Assembly (NCBI GenBank): GCA_016869025.1
Contig: VGFA01000003.1
Span: 62,001-126,000, forward strand
Direction: 5' to 3'
DNA from: Armatimonadota bacterium
Lineage (GTDB): Bacteria > Sysuimicrobiota > Sysuimicrobiia > Sysuimicrobiales > Humicultoraceae
DNA length: 64,000 nt
The position numbers and the translations under genes are program-made. Below are positions 18,669 through 27,167 of this stretch, piece after piece. Position 1 is the stretch's first letter; each line of letters opens with the position of its first letter. The notes beneath the pieces are model-generated. The model saw only the letters and a list, made by a program, of their open reading frames with translations, ran no database searches and was not told where the DNA came from.

Positions 18669-20120
18669 ATGAGCCAGAACGTCCCGATAACCGTGGCGCA
18701 CGGCGACGGCATCGGCCCTGAGATCATGGCCGCCACCCTCCTGATCCTGAGCGAGGCCGGCGCCCGGATCGACATCGAGACGATCGAGATCGGCGAGAAG
18801 GTATTCCTCCGGGGCCACAGCAGCGGCATCGAGCCCGGAGCATGGGAGTCGCTCCGCCGCACGAAGGTGTTCCTCAAGGCACCCATCACAACGCCCCAGG
18901 GCGGCGGCTACAAGAGTCTCAACGTGACCACGCGCAAGATGCTGGGGCTGTACGCCAACGTGCGGCCGTGCGCGTCTTACCACCCCTTCGTGGACACCAA
19001 GCATCCGGGAATGGACGTCGTGATCGTGCGCGAGAACGAGGAAGACCTGTACGCCGGGATCGAGTACCGGCAGACGGACGACGTCTACCAGAGCCTTAAG
19101 ATCATCTCCCGACCCGGAACCGAGAGGGTAGTCCGGTACGCTTTCGAGTACGCGGCCCAGAACAGCCGCAAGAAGGTTACCTGCTTCACAAAGGACAACA
19201 TCCTCAAGATGTCCGACGGGCTGTTTCACAAGGTCTTCGACGAGATAGGCGCACAGTATCCTGCGATCGAGAAGGAACACTGGATCGTTGACATCGGCGC
19301 AGCCAAACTGGCCGACACGCCCGAGGCATTCGACGTGATCGTCCTGCCCAACATGTACGGCGACATCCTGTCGGACGTGGCCGCGCAGATCGCCGGATCG
19401 GTAGGGCTGGCGGGATCGGCCAACATCGGCGACCAGTGCGCCATGTTCGAGGCCATCCATGGTTCGGCGCCGCGCCGCGCTGGGCAGAATGTGGCCAATC
19501 CTTCGGGCCTGTTGCTGGGGGCGGTCATGATGTTGGTCCACATCGGCCAGCCGGACGTGGCGGAGCGCGTGCACAACGCCTGGCTCCGAACGATCGAGGA
19601 CGGGGTGCACACCTCCGACATCTACGCCTACGGCGTCAGCCGGGAGAAGGTCGGCACCAGCGAGTTCGCCCGGGCTGTCGCCGGCCGGTTGGGTCTGGTG
19701 CCCGAGCGGCTGAAGGCGGTCAGCTACCCGGCGGCATCCGGGCAGAGGATCGGGGCCGTGGCCGCGTCACGGCGTCGCGCCAAGAAGGCGCTCGTGGGCG
19801 TGGACGTCTTCGTCCACTGGCGGGGAGGCTCGCCCGACCAGCTCGGCGAGCAGGTGGAAGCACTAAGCGGATCCGACCTCAGGCTGGGCATTATAAGCAA
19901 CCGCGGTGTCGTGGTGTATCCCGGCGGGCTCCCCGAGACGTTGTGCGTGGACCAGTGGCGATGCCGGTTCCTGTCGCGGGCCGAAGGCGGGGCCATCGCT
20001 CACAGCCAGATCATCGCGCTGCTGCAGCGGATCGGTAACGCCGGACTGGACTTCATCAAGACCGAGAACCTCTACACCTTCGAGGACGAGCCGGGCTACT
20101 CGCTCGATCAGGGCGAGTAG
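18669..20120 (+). CDS. icd: Isocitrate dehydrogenase, long Thermus-type
   Basis: Oxidatively decarboxylates isocitrate to 2-oxoglutarate in the citric acid cycle. At 483 aa it is longer than the usual 335-420 aa because of a C-terminal domain of about 140 residues, as in Thermus and Rickettsia enzymes. Core motifs: HGDGIGPEIM, IVRENEEDLYAGIEYRQTDD, the catalytic Lys/Asp regions, LPNMYGDILSDVAAQ, and the adenine pocket HGSAPRRAGQNVANP. Whether NAD or NADP is used cannot be decided by eye. The 3' end overlaps the convergent gene at 20108..21316 by 13 nt. No other cycle gene is adjacent. Confidence 0.93.
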   Translation: MSQNVPITVAHGDGIGPEIMAATLLILSEAGARIDIETIEIGEKVFLRGHSSGIEPGAWESLRRTKVFLKAPITTPQGGGYKSLNVTTRKMLGLYANVRPCASYHPFVDTKHPGMDVVIVRENEEDLYAGIEYRQTDDVYQSLKIISRPGTERVVRYAFEYAAQNSRKKVTCFTKDNILKMSDGLFHKVFDEIGAQYPAIEKEHWIVDIGAAKLADTPEAFDVIVLPNMYGDILSDVAAQIAGSVGLAGSANIGDQCAMFEAIHGSAPRRAGQNVANPSGLLLGAVMMLVHIGQPDVAERVHNAWLRTIEDGVHTSDIYAYGVSREKVGTSEFARAVAGRLGLVPERLKAVSYPAASGQRIGAVAASRRRAKKALVGVDVFVHWRGGSPDQLGEQVEALSGSDLRLGIISNRGVVVYPGGLPETLCVDQWRCRFLSRAEGGAIAHSQIIALLQRIGNAGLDFIKTENLYTFEDEPGYSLDQGE

Positions 20121-21316
20121 GGCGCGGCGACAATCAGGATATCACCGCTCATCGTGGACAGGTCCAGGGTGGCGTCGCCGGATCCACGTGTGCCCTGGAG
20201 CGACCTACTTCCACGCTGCACCTCGCCCAGCCCCTCGCCTGTCCTGATCTCCCCCGAGGCGACCCGGGCGCCTATCCGGCACGCTGCCCGCGGGCCTAGT
20301 CGTGTAGTGATATCGCCGCTGACCGTGGCAAGCCTGGAGGCGCTTCCGGCGACAAACTGATCCACCTCCGCCTCCACATCGCCGCTGACAGTGGAGAGGT
20401 CCAGCACGACAGCGGCGGTGGGGCGTCGAAGTACCAGGTCGCCGCTCTTGGAGTGAGCGGTGATCTGCCCGTCCGCTGCCTCTATCGCGATGTCCCCCCG
20501 CAGCGTGCGCAACTCCAGAATGCCCCTCGCGTCTGTTACGGTGATGTCCCCGCTCGTCAGGTGAGCGGTCAGGTGGCCTTCGGTTCCGCTGGCCTGCAGG
20601 TCTCCCTTTGTCTGAGTGACCACGACAGGGATACCGGGGGGCACGGCAAGATCGAAATCCACGCGCACCCGCCGCTGCACACCTATGCTGTGCTCAGCCC
20701 GGATGGCGAACACCTGCCCTTCGGACGTGGCGGTGATGCGCACGCGGTCCCTGGCGGCCGCCGCGTCGGCCTCGTCGCGCGCCCACGCCCGGATTGAGGC
20801 CCGCACGCGCATCTGGCCGTCGGTGCTGGCCGAGAGCCGTGTGTCTCCCCAGAGGTTGTGGACGGTCACGCGCTGCCCGGCTTCCAGAACAGCGTCATGG
20901 GACCAAGCGCCAGCGGCCCCAACCATGCCCCACAGACCCTCAATTGCGTCGGTAATTCTCAACTTGATTCCGTGACGCCGGGCCTCCCGGGCGGCACGAC
21001 GCACATCGCCCCTTATCCTGTGCACGTCCCCCTTGGAGCGCCGAAGCGACTCGCGGACAGTGTCCACCGATGCGCGCACCGTGCTGACGATGCCCTCGAC
21101 GTCAATGCTGGCCATGATCTCGTCAATCAACCCCTGGAGATCGTCCCGACGCTCGCCCGCCGGCCGAGCCGGCGGGGTTCTAGCATCCGGGGTGCCCGCG
21201 CTGGCCGTGGGCCCTACCTGTTCCTCGCCCAGCGCTTCGAGAAGCGCCTCGGCTTCCTCGACCGTGACCCTGCCTGCTTTGAGCATCCGCAGCACGCGCT
21301 GCCGTTCCTCGTCCAC
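20108..21316 (-). CDS. DUF4097-family beta-repeat protein with N-terminal SHOCT-like helix pair
   Basis: Function not known. The 402 aa protein starts with a short helical motif (RVLRMLKAGRVTVEEAEALLEAL, residues about 6-28), followed by an Ala/Arg-rich linker. From about residue 150 on there is a long array of beta-strand units, each with an S/T/R-GD-hydrophobic step (KGDLQA, SGDITV, RGDIAI, SGDLVL, SGDVEA, SGDITT, SGEIRT, SGDATL, SGDILI). This is the DUF4097 fold, as in Bacillus YvlB. No signal peptide or membrane helix is seen. The upstream gene 21440..21892 ends with a related helical motif. The two probably form a regulator and effector pair, perhaps for envelope stress; that is inference. 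Confidence 0.75.
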   Translation of the reverse strand: MDEERQRVLRMLKAGRVTVEEAEALLEALGEEQVGPTASAGTPDARTPPARPAGERRDDLQGLIDEIMASIDVEGIVSTVRASVDTVRESLRRSKGDVHRIRGDVRRAAREARRHGIKLRITDAIEGLWGMVGAAGAWSHDAVLEAGQRVTVHNLWGDTRLSASTDGQMRVRASIRAWARDEADAAAARDRVRITATSEGQVFAIRAEHSIGVQRRVRVDFDLAVPPGIPVVVTQTKGDLQASGTEGHLTAHLTSGDITVTDARGILELRTLRGDIAIEAADGQITAHSKSGDLVLRRPTAAVVLDLSTVSGDVEAEVDQFVAGSASRLATVSGDITTRLGPRAACRIGARVASGEIRTGEGLGEVQRGSRSLQGTRGSGDATLDLSTMSGDILIVAAPYSP

Positions 21317-21439
21317 AGCAGTCCCTCCTTGCGGGTCGGTTCAGTGGCCGTTTGCCGACAGGGCCGCCCTGGGGCCGACAATGGACACACCGAGTCGTAT
21401 CAGGATGCTTCCGGCCCAGACCCTGAGCCCTGCTTCCTC

Positions 21440-21892
21440 CTATTCGGTCTTGCTCGACTGCCGCAGCATCCTGGTCGCCTCAGCAGGCGTGAGATCCCCG
21501 GCCTCGAGCATGTCCATGATTTCCCTCCTGCGCTGCTGGAACGCGGCCTCGTCCTCTTCAATCCCGACCGCCAGGCCCAGGGTGCTCAGGACCGCGTCCA
21601 GGCGGCTTCGCACAGTGGGATATGAGATGCCCATCTCGCGTTCGACTTTGCGGATGTTGCCCCGGGAACGGAGAAACACCTCTAGGAAAGCGATCTGGTC
21701 GGCCGACAGCCCGGCGAACCGTGAGGCCCGGTACCGGCCCTCCACCGCGGTCTGACAGGTGCTGCACTCGAGCCGGACCACGGCCAGCGCATCGCCACAC
21801 ACCGGGCAGGCCCCAGGCATGGTAAATGCGGTTCGCGGATCCACGGCCGGCGCTGGGGTTACCTTCCCAGACCGATCAAAGGCCTCACCCAT
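21440..21892 (-). CDS. DUF2089-family zinc-ribbon/HTH protein
   Basis: Predicted DNA-binding regulator, 150 aa. A zinc ribbon is formed by CPVCGD and CSTCQT (residues about 29-51), followed by a sigma-like helix-turn-helix: FLEVFLRSRGNIRKVEREMGISYPTVRSRLD. The C-terminus (RREIMDMLEAGDLTPAEATRMLRQ) resembles the N-terminal motif of the neighbouring DUF4097 protein. The regulated genes are likely this gene and 20108..21316, which follows 123 nt downstream on the same strand. An AT-rich promoter region with repeats lies upstream. Confidence 0.78.
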   Translation of the reverse strand: MGEAFDRSGKVTPAPAVDPRTAFTMPGACPVCGDALAVVRLECSTCQTAVEGRYRASRFAGLSADQIAFLEVFLRSRGNIRKVEREMGISYPTVRSRLDAVLSTLGLAVGIEEDEAAFQQRRREIMDMLEAGDLTPAEATRMLRQSSKTE

Positions 21893-21921
21893 TGGACTTT
21901 GCCCCCGAAGCCAGGCAGCAT

Positions 21922-21989
21922 TGAAGGTCTAGGGCTGAATATTCAAGGTTCACATTGAATTCATTAACACAAACGGGATAGAATGTCAA
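21922..21989 (-). promoter_or_regulatory. AT-rich promoter/operator region of the DUF2089 gene
   Basis: On the minus strand a perfect TTGACA (21984-21989) is followed after 17 bases by the weak -10 TAATGA (21961-21966). Downstream are TTCAATG repeated twice and the palindrome TGAATATTCA. The patch is strikingly AT-rich for this genome. A self-regulatory site for the DUF2089 protein is a reasonable guess. The rest of 21893..22062 shows nothing else. Confidence 0.5.
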
Positions 21990-22062
21990 TAGATCTGTTC
22001 AGATTCCGGGCAGTTCCTGAGGAGATGGTGCCGCCAGACCGGCCGCGCCCACTTCGCCGCGG

Positions 22063-24402
22063 TCAGCGGGGTGGTGCGCCTGCGCCGCGCACCAGATGCC
22101 ACATCTTCTCAGGCGTCAGCGGCATATCCACGTGCCGGATTCCCAGAGGCGCCAGGGCGTCGGCCACCGCGTTCGCGACTGCCGGCGGTGTCCCAATGGT
22201 CCCGGCCTCCCCGATACCCTTTGCACCCAGCGGGTTGAACGGCGAACGCGTCTCCAGGAACTCGGTGGTAACATCCACGACCTGGTGGGCCCGGAGCATC
22301 GGATAGTCAGCGAAGGTTGCCGTCAGCAACTGACCTTCGGTGTCGTGGATCGCCTGCTCGGCCAGCACCTGCCCCAACCCCTGGGCTACGGCGCCGATGA
22401 CCTGCCCTTCGGCCAGCAGCGGATTGACGATTGTCCCCGCATCGTCCACCGCAACCAGCCTGAGCACGTGCACCTGCCCGGTAGTCCGGTCTATCTCCAC
22501 AACGGCCGCGTAGACCCCGAACGGGAAGACCGGGCCAACAAGGCGGAAGGTCGCGGCAGCGTCGAGCCCCACCTCTATGTCAGGCGGAAGCCGCGCGGGC
22601 TGGTAGGCGGCCGCTGCGACCTGCTTCCACGAGACGGCGCGGCCCGGGGCCCCGCGGACGTGCAGCTGCCCGCGCGACCACTCGATGTCGGCCTCGGCGG
22701 CCTCCAGAATGTGGGCGGCGATCCGGCCTGCCTTCACCTTCACCTTCTGAACCGCTGTGAGCACGGCCGAGCCCCCGACCGCGGTGGAGCGGCTCCCGAA
22801 GGTGCCGACGCCACGCGGAACGACAGCGGTATCCCCGTACTCGACCACGATGGCATCGGGATCTACCTGGAGCGCATCGGCCGCTATCTGGGCGAAGGTC
22901 GTCTCGTGGCCCTGACCGTGGGAACACGACCCCGTGCGTACCACGACCCGGCCGTCGGGACGGACGGAGCAGGCACCGCTCTCCCAGATCTGGCTGCCGG
23001 CGCGCTCTACGTATAGACCCAGCCCGATGCCAATCAGGCGACCCTCTGCGCGCGCGAGCCGCTGCCGCTCCCGCCACGCGTCGTACTCGACAAGCTCGCA
23101 TGCCCGATCCAGCGCGCGGCCGTAGTTCCCGGAATCATACACGAAGCCGAGTGGCGTCCGGTGGGGAAAGCTCTCCGGGGGAATGAGGTTCTGCCGGCGG
23201 ATCTCGACGGGGTCCAGATTCATCTCCCCGGCGATGAGGTCCATCATGCGTTCGACCAGGTAGGCGGCCTCGGGTCGGCCTGCGCCCCTGTACTGACCCG
23301 CTGGCACCTTGTTCGTGCACACTCCGACCAGCTTCACGGATGCGGCCGGGATCGCATAAGCGCCGGTCAGCAGCATGCCCGCGGTGACGGGTGACAGCGC
23401 AGTGGCAGGGTAGAGGTACGCCCCGGCGTCCGAGAGCAGGCTTGCGCGCACGCCCAGAATCCTGCCGCTGGCGGCTACCGCCATCTCCAACTCGGCGCGC
23501 AGCCCCCTGCCCTGGTAGGCAGCCACGAAGCTCTCCCGGCGGTCCTCCACCCACCGGACGGGCCGGCCGGTCCGGATCGCCAGCCACGCGGCCAGGGCGC
23601 CCTCGGGTGGGATGATCCCCTTGCTGCCGAAAGCACCTCCCACATCCGGAACCACCAGCCGAATCCTGTCTTCCGGCCGTCTGAGGATCTGGCCAAGCTG
23701 CGCAAGCGGGCGGTATGGATCCTGCGCCGAGCACCAGACCGTTAGCAGGTCGGTCCCCGGCTCGTATGAGGCCAGGGCACCCCTGGGCTCGATCGGTGCC
23801 GCGATCAGGCGCGGGAGATCAAACTTACCCGAGGTAACCCGCGCCGCGGCCTGGAAGGCCCCTTCGACGTCGCCGCCCGCCCGATCCCATCGCAGGACCA
23901 CGTTCTCCCCCAGCTTCTCGTGCAGGAGCATAGCGCTGCCCAGGGCCTCGGCAGGGTCCACCAGCGCGGGGAGCGGCTCGTACTCCACATCTACGAGTTC
24001 GGCAGCGTCCACGGCTGCTGCTCGGCTTTCGGCAAGCACCGCGGCCACGGGCTCGCCCACATAGCGCACCTTGCCGTCCGCAAGGAGCGGGTGCGGGGTA
24101 TCCGCGGCCCACGCGCCCTCTATCGCCCCGATAGGGTAGGCACCCACGCGCCCTGCCAGGTCTGCTGCCGTGACCACCGACACCACGCCTGGCATGCGCA
24201 GGGCGACCTCGGCGCGTATGGCGATCAGCCGGGCATGAGCGTGCGGGCTGCGCACAACCACCTGGTGGAGCATGCAGGGAAGGGATATGTCCGCCAGGTA
24301 CCTGGCCTGCCCCCGCAGGAACCGAGGGTCTTCGCGCCGCCTGATCGGCCTTCCTACCCAGGGAGCCCCATCTGTTGGGGCCGGGCCTCCGTGCTTACTC
24401 AC
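22063..24402 (-). CDS. Molybdenum hydroxylase, large (molybdopterin-binding) subunit, orphan
   Basis: Large subunit of the xanthine dehydrogenase / aerobic CO dehydrogenase family, 779 aa; these enzymes hydroxylate C-H bonds next to N or C=O using a Mo-cytosine-dinucleotide cofactor. Visible: GRPIRRREDPRFLRGQARYLADI at the start, VVPDVGGAFGSKG, the active-site loop GQYRGAGRPEA, GVGTFGSRSTAVGGSAV, and the catalytic Glu in KGIGEAG. The loop is of the YRGAGR type, not the CO-dehydrogenase type with selenylated Cys, so CO oxidation is unlikely. No FAD or 2Fe-2S subunit gene is adjacent. It is the last gene of the 20-gene series and overlaps the cupin stop by 8 nt. Confidence 0.9.
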   Translation of the reverse strand: MSKHGGPAPTDGAPWVGRPIRRREDPRFLRGQARYLADISLPCMLHQVVVRSPHAHARLIAIRAEVALRMPGVVSVVTAADLAGRVGAYPIGAIEGAWAADTPHPLLADGKVRYVGEPVAAVLAESRAAAVDAAELVDVEYEPLPALVDPAEALGSAMLLHEKLGENVVLRWDRAGGDVEGAFQAAARVTSGKFDLPRLIAAPIEPRGALASYEPGTDLLTVWCSAQDPYRPLAQLGQILRRPEDRIRLVVPDVGGAFGSKGIIPPEGALAAWLAIRTGRPVRWVEDRRESFVAAYQGRGLRAELEMAVAASGRILGVRASLLSDAGAYLYPATALSPVTAGMLLTGAYAIPAASVKLVGVCTNKVPAGQYRGAGRPEAAYLVERMMDLIAGEMNLDPVEIRRQNLIPPESFPHRTPLGFVYDSGNYGRALDRACELVEYDAWRERQRLARAEGRLIGIGLGLYVERAGSQIWESGACSVRPDGRVVVRTGSCSHGQGHETTFAQIAADALQVDPDAIVVEYGDTAVVPRGVGTFGSRSTAVGGSAVLTAVQKVKVKAGRIAAHILEAAEADIEWSRGQLHVRGAPGRAVSWKQVAAAAYQPARLPPDIEVGLDAAATFRLVGPVFPFGVYAAVVEIDRTTGQVHVLRLVAVDDAGTIVNPLLAEGQVIGAVAQGLGQVLAEQAIHDTEGQLLTATFADYPMLRAHQVVDVTTEFLETRSPFNPLGAKGIGEAGTIGTPPAVANAVADALAPLGIRHVDMPLTPEKMWHLVRGAGAPPR

Positions 24403-24853
24403 GCCGTTCGGGCCGCCACTCGCAGGCCTGCTCTACGAACACGGTCTCGTGCTTGCCCTTGGAGAAGTACTCCAGGAACACCAGCGGGCTGTCCTCGGCG
24501 GCGAAGACCTTGTGGGGATCTCCCTCGGCGAGCCAGACCACGGACCCAGCGCGCAGGGGTTGATCCTGCCCGTTGATGGTGATGTGCCCGCGTCCGTCCA
24601 GCACCACGAAGTAGTGCTCGGTCCCGCTGTGGTAGTGAAGCGGCGACGTGCCTCCGGGCGCGTAGAACAGCACGTCCACAAGCATCTCCGTGCCGGTCAA
24701 CGCCGAGTTGAACAGCACCTTCTTCCGGCGCCGATCGTGATCCGAGGCCAGGTCCGGCACGTCGTCCAGGTGAAACACCTTCGACTCCTTGCCCGCGACA
24801 GAAGGCCCTATCGTGGACTCAAACAGCCTGTGATGGGGTACCGTTCCGCTCAC
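24395..24853 (-). CDS. Cupin-domain protein
   Basis: Single-domain cupin of 152 aa. The metal motif is GGTSPLHYHSGTEHYFVVLDG (His, His and Glu/His ligands), followed by the second motif GSVVWLAEGDPHKVF. The start is GTG at 24853 with AGGAGGGGGAG in front. Cupins of this size may be dioxygenases, isomerases or sensors; the substrate cannot be told. It lies between an M24-fold protein and the molybdenum hydroxylase, so a role in the same catabolic route is likely. Confidence 0.8.
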   Translation of the reverse strand: MSGTVPHHRLFESTIGPSVAGKESKVFHLDDVPDLASDHDRRRKKVLFNSALTGTEMLVDVLFYAPGGTSPLHYHSGTEHYFVVLDGRGHITINGQDQPLRAGSVVWLAEGDPHKVFAAEDSPLVFLEYFSKGKHETVFVEQACEWRPERRE

Positions 24854-24901
24854 TTCTCTCCCCCTCCTTGCTATCGTGGTGCCCGTACCGCGGCGTCGGG
24901 C

Positions 24902-26110
24902 CTATGCGGCGGCCGCAACAACGGGCTCAAACGGGATCGCGTGAAGCGCCTCGGCGCCTGAATCGGTCACAACCGTGAGCGCGCCCAGTTGCAGGCCCAT
25001 GCGCTCGTCGTGCGTCACGGGATTGGGCTGGATGACCACGGCCATGCCCTGTTCGAAGCGCCGGCCCTCAGGGGCGGCGCGCTCTTCGTCCCACGGCCAG
25101 TACCGGCAGCATGTCCGGTCAATCAGCGGGGGCAGGATGTCCACGCCGTAGCCGTGGATGAGGTCGTCGTAGATCAGGTAGCCGTTCTCGCCGATGACCG
25201 AGGCGGCCTTGATGATTTCGCGCTCGGTCGCGCCGGGCCGCATCGCCTCTGCCATGCGGTCGTAGGCGACACGCGCGACCTCGAACATCCTGGTCCACGG
25301 GGGAGTCGGATCAGAGCCCACGAAGATCGGCCGGTGTATCTGGCCCGAGTATCCCCAGTAGGAAGCGCTGATCTCCGTGATGATGACGTCCCCGCGCTTC
25401 AGGGGTCTGGCCGAGGGGTTCTGCGCAGGAAGGCATCCGTTGGGGTCGTCCATGGCCATCGAGCGCAGGAACGCGATGTGCGGCTGGCCGCCCTGGGACC
25501 GGAAGGCGCCCTCAATGATCCCAAGGAGCGAATACTCGGGAATGCCGGGACGGACCTGATCCCGGAGGGCAAGGATCGCTTGATCGGTGAACGCCGCGGC
25601 CCGGCGCAGCCAGGCGATCTCCTCCGCGGACTTGGTCTCCCTGAGACGTGCAAACTCGGCCGTGACGTCCACGGGCTCCACGCTCGGAAGGGCCTTCCGC
25701 AGCGCCTCGTAGTGCTGGTAGGGCATGCCCATGCTGAACTTGTGGTTGACTCCCACTATCCCCAGCCGGGCATCTCCGAGGCCCGCGGCCCGCAGCCGCG
25801 CCGCGACCGTCTCGGCCGGGTTGTAGCCGCCCCACTCTATGATGGGAACGCCGCTCACCTGCCTGGCGTTGGGCACGTGGTTGGTCAGGCCCACGTAGAG
25901 CGCCGGCTCAACCGCCGCGTCCAGCGGGGCAACAAGGTAGTTGTGGTGCAGGTCGAGGTGGTTCGTCAGCCAGAAGACGTTGGCCTGGTTGTGCCGGTTG
26001 ACTCCCGAGTTGCCGAAGACCAGCAGGCCCCCCAGGTCGCGCCACAGCATCAGGTCGCGTGCAAGCGCCCACCGTCGCGCCATCTCGCCTTCCGAGAATC
26101 TATCCCACAT
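24902..26110 (-). CDS. M24-fold (creatinase/Xaa-Pro peptidase-like) protein lacking metal ligands
   Basis: The 402 aa protein has the two-domain pita-bread fold of creatinase and aminopeptidase P; the length equals that of creatinase. The family landmark ALGDQV-like helix (ILALRDQVRPGIPEYSLL) and C-terminal barrel are clear. However, the usual D-D-H-E-E ligands are replaced: VIITEISASYWGYSGQIHRP has Glu and Gly where Asp is expected, VIQPNPV has Gln for Glu, and LQLGALTVV has Gly for Glu; only the central His (LIHGYG) remains. Creatinase's own catalytic His appears as Gln (AQNP). It is therefore not a normal metallopeptidase, and hydrolase activity by another mechanism or a binding role is possible. 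It overlaps the upstream hydrolase gene by 11 nt. Confidence 0.82.
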   Translation of the reverse strand: MWDRFSEGEMARRWALARDLMLWRDLGGLLVFGNSGVNRHNQANVFWLTNHLDLHHNYLVAPLDAAVEPALYVGLTNHVPNARQVSGVPIIEWGGYNPAETVAARLRAAGLGDARLGIVGVNHKFSMGMPYQHYEALRKALPSVEPVDVTAEFARLRETKSAEEIAWLRRAAAFTDQAILALRDQVRPGIPEYSLLGIIEGAFRSQGGQPHIAFLRSMAMDDPNGCLPAQNPSARPLKRGDVIITEISASYWGYSGQIHRPIFVGSDPTPPWTRMFEVARVAYDRMAEAMRPGATEREIIKAASVIGENGYLIYDDLIHGYGVDILPPLIDRTCCRYWPWDEERAAPEGRRFEQGMAVVIQPNPVTHDERMGLQLGALTVVTDSGAEALHAIPFEPVVAAAA

Positions 26111-27167
26111 CCGCGAGTCTCTCCTTCATCCAATCCGCCACCAGCGGCCTGTACTTGTATGGGATGTTGTTGCACACGTGGTTGCCCTCGGGATACATCA
26201 CCAACTGGGCATTGGGGGCCTCGGCAGCCACCCTCTCGGCGTGCTGCCAGGGAATCAACCTGTCGAGTTTGCCGAAAACGACCAGGAGCGGCTGCTTCAG
26301 GCGCGGTAGCACGCCGGTAAGGTCCAGCCGCAGGGCGTTCGCGCGCGCCTCCCTGTCGTCGCGCGCTCCGGAATGGTGCGCGAACGCTTCCCTGCTCAAC
26401 GCAGGGACGTGGTCCCAGGTCTCACCGAAGCTGTACGGCCCGGCGATGGCAGCGACTGCCCTCAGCCGCGGCTCGAACGCCGCCGCCCTGGGGGCATAGT
26501 ACCCTCCCAGGCTCACGCCCGCGGCGCCCACTCGATCGAGATCTATGTCGCCGCGCTCCGCGAGCCTGTCGAGGGTGGCCGCTACAGCCACCTCGTAGTC
26601 GTGCCGGATGTGGACCGCGCGGCTGGTCTCTCCCTGGCCAGGTCCGTCCAGGGAGAAGGTCGCCATCCCGCGCGCCAGGAACACGGCCTCCCAGTAGAAG
26701 AACTCCTCCTTTGTCGAGTCCAGCCCCGGTATCAGGAGCACCAGCGGCGGGCGTGACGCGCCGTGAGGCCGGCGCAGGTTGCCCACCAGCGCCGCGCCCT
26801 CAAAGGGGATCTCCACGCGCTCAGCCGTTGGGTCGAGGAGCCGGTGCGCCGCGTACAGGCTGGCCACGGCCAGGTCGGTGGCCGCGCGGTGCTTCTCCAG
26901 ATCCACCAGCCAGACAAACTTCGCGAAATGGTAGCAGAGCGCGGCGCGCACGAAGGCCTCGCCTGCGCTCAGCATTCGGCCTCGTGCCTCGGCTTCGCGT
27001 GCCAGGCCCGTGTGCAGGTCGCCCGTTGCGCACCACGCATCCAGCCAGTCCGCCCAACGCTCGATGCGCGAGGTCGTGCGCAGGAAGTCGTTGTAGTCCA
27101 CGCCCTGAGCAACGAAGCGGGGAGCCCAGTTGGATATGGCCGCCGCCACCCTCTCATCGTCAGGCAT
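26100..27167 (-). CDS. Alpha/beta hydrolase, FrsA / dihydroxypseudooxynicotine-hydrolase type
   Basis: Serine hydrolase of about 355 aa with a helical N-terminal domain and a C-terminal alpha/beta fold. The nucleophile elbow is GVSLGGYYA, the oxyanion region LLIPGLDSTKEEFF, the acid likely Asp in VFGKLDRLIPW and the His in PEGNHVCNN. The layout resembles 2,6-dihydroxypseudooxynicotine hydrolase, which cleaves a C-C bond in nicotine breakdown, but the family is broad. I prefer the ATG at 27167, with GAGGTGG upstream; starts at 27176 and 27188 are open. It overlaps both neighbours, so translation is coupled. Confidence 0.8.
   Translation of the reverse strand: MPDDERVAAAISNWAPRFVAQGVDYNDFLRTTSRIERWADWLDAWCATGDLHTGLAREAEARGRMLSAGEAFVRAALCYHFAKFVWLVDLEKHRAATDLAVASLYAAHRLLDPTAERVEIPFEGAALVGNLRRPHGASRPPLVLLIPGLDSTKEEFFYWEAVFLARGMATFSLDGPGQGETSRAVHIRHDYEVAVAATLDRLAERGDIDLDRVGAAGVSLGGYYAPRAAAFEPRLRAVAAIAGPYSFGETWDHVPALSREAFAHHSGARDDREARANALRLDLTGVLPRLKQPLLVVFGKLDRLIPWQHAERVAAEAPNAQLVMYPEGNHVCNNIPYKYRPLVADWMKERLADVG

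Noticed and set aside
18444-19610. Open minus-strand frame of 388 codons
   Set aside because: It is antisense to the isocitrate dehydrogenase gene, which has full family homology, and its product has no recognisable motif.
20139-20420. Tandem DNA repeat or CRISPR-like array
   Set aside because: The similar short units (around ATCGCCGCTGAC) are in-frame parts of the DUF4097 beta repeats, with unequal spacing and no spacers.
22063-24402. Aerobic CO dehydrogenase large subunit
   Set aside because: The active loop is YRGAGR type and the medium and small subunit genes are absent, so only the wider family name is justified.
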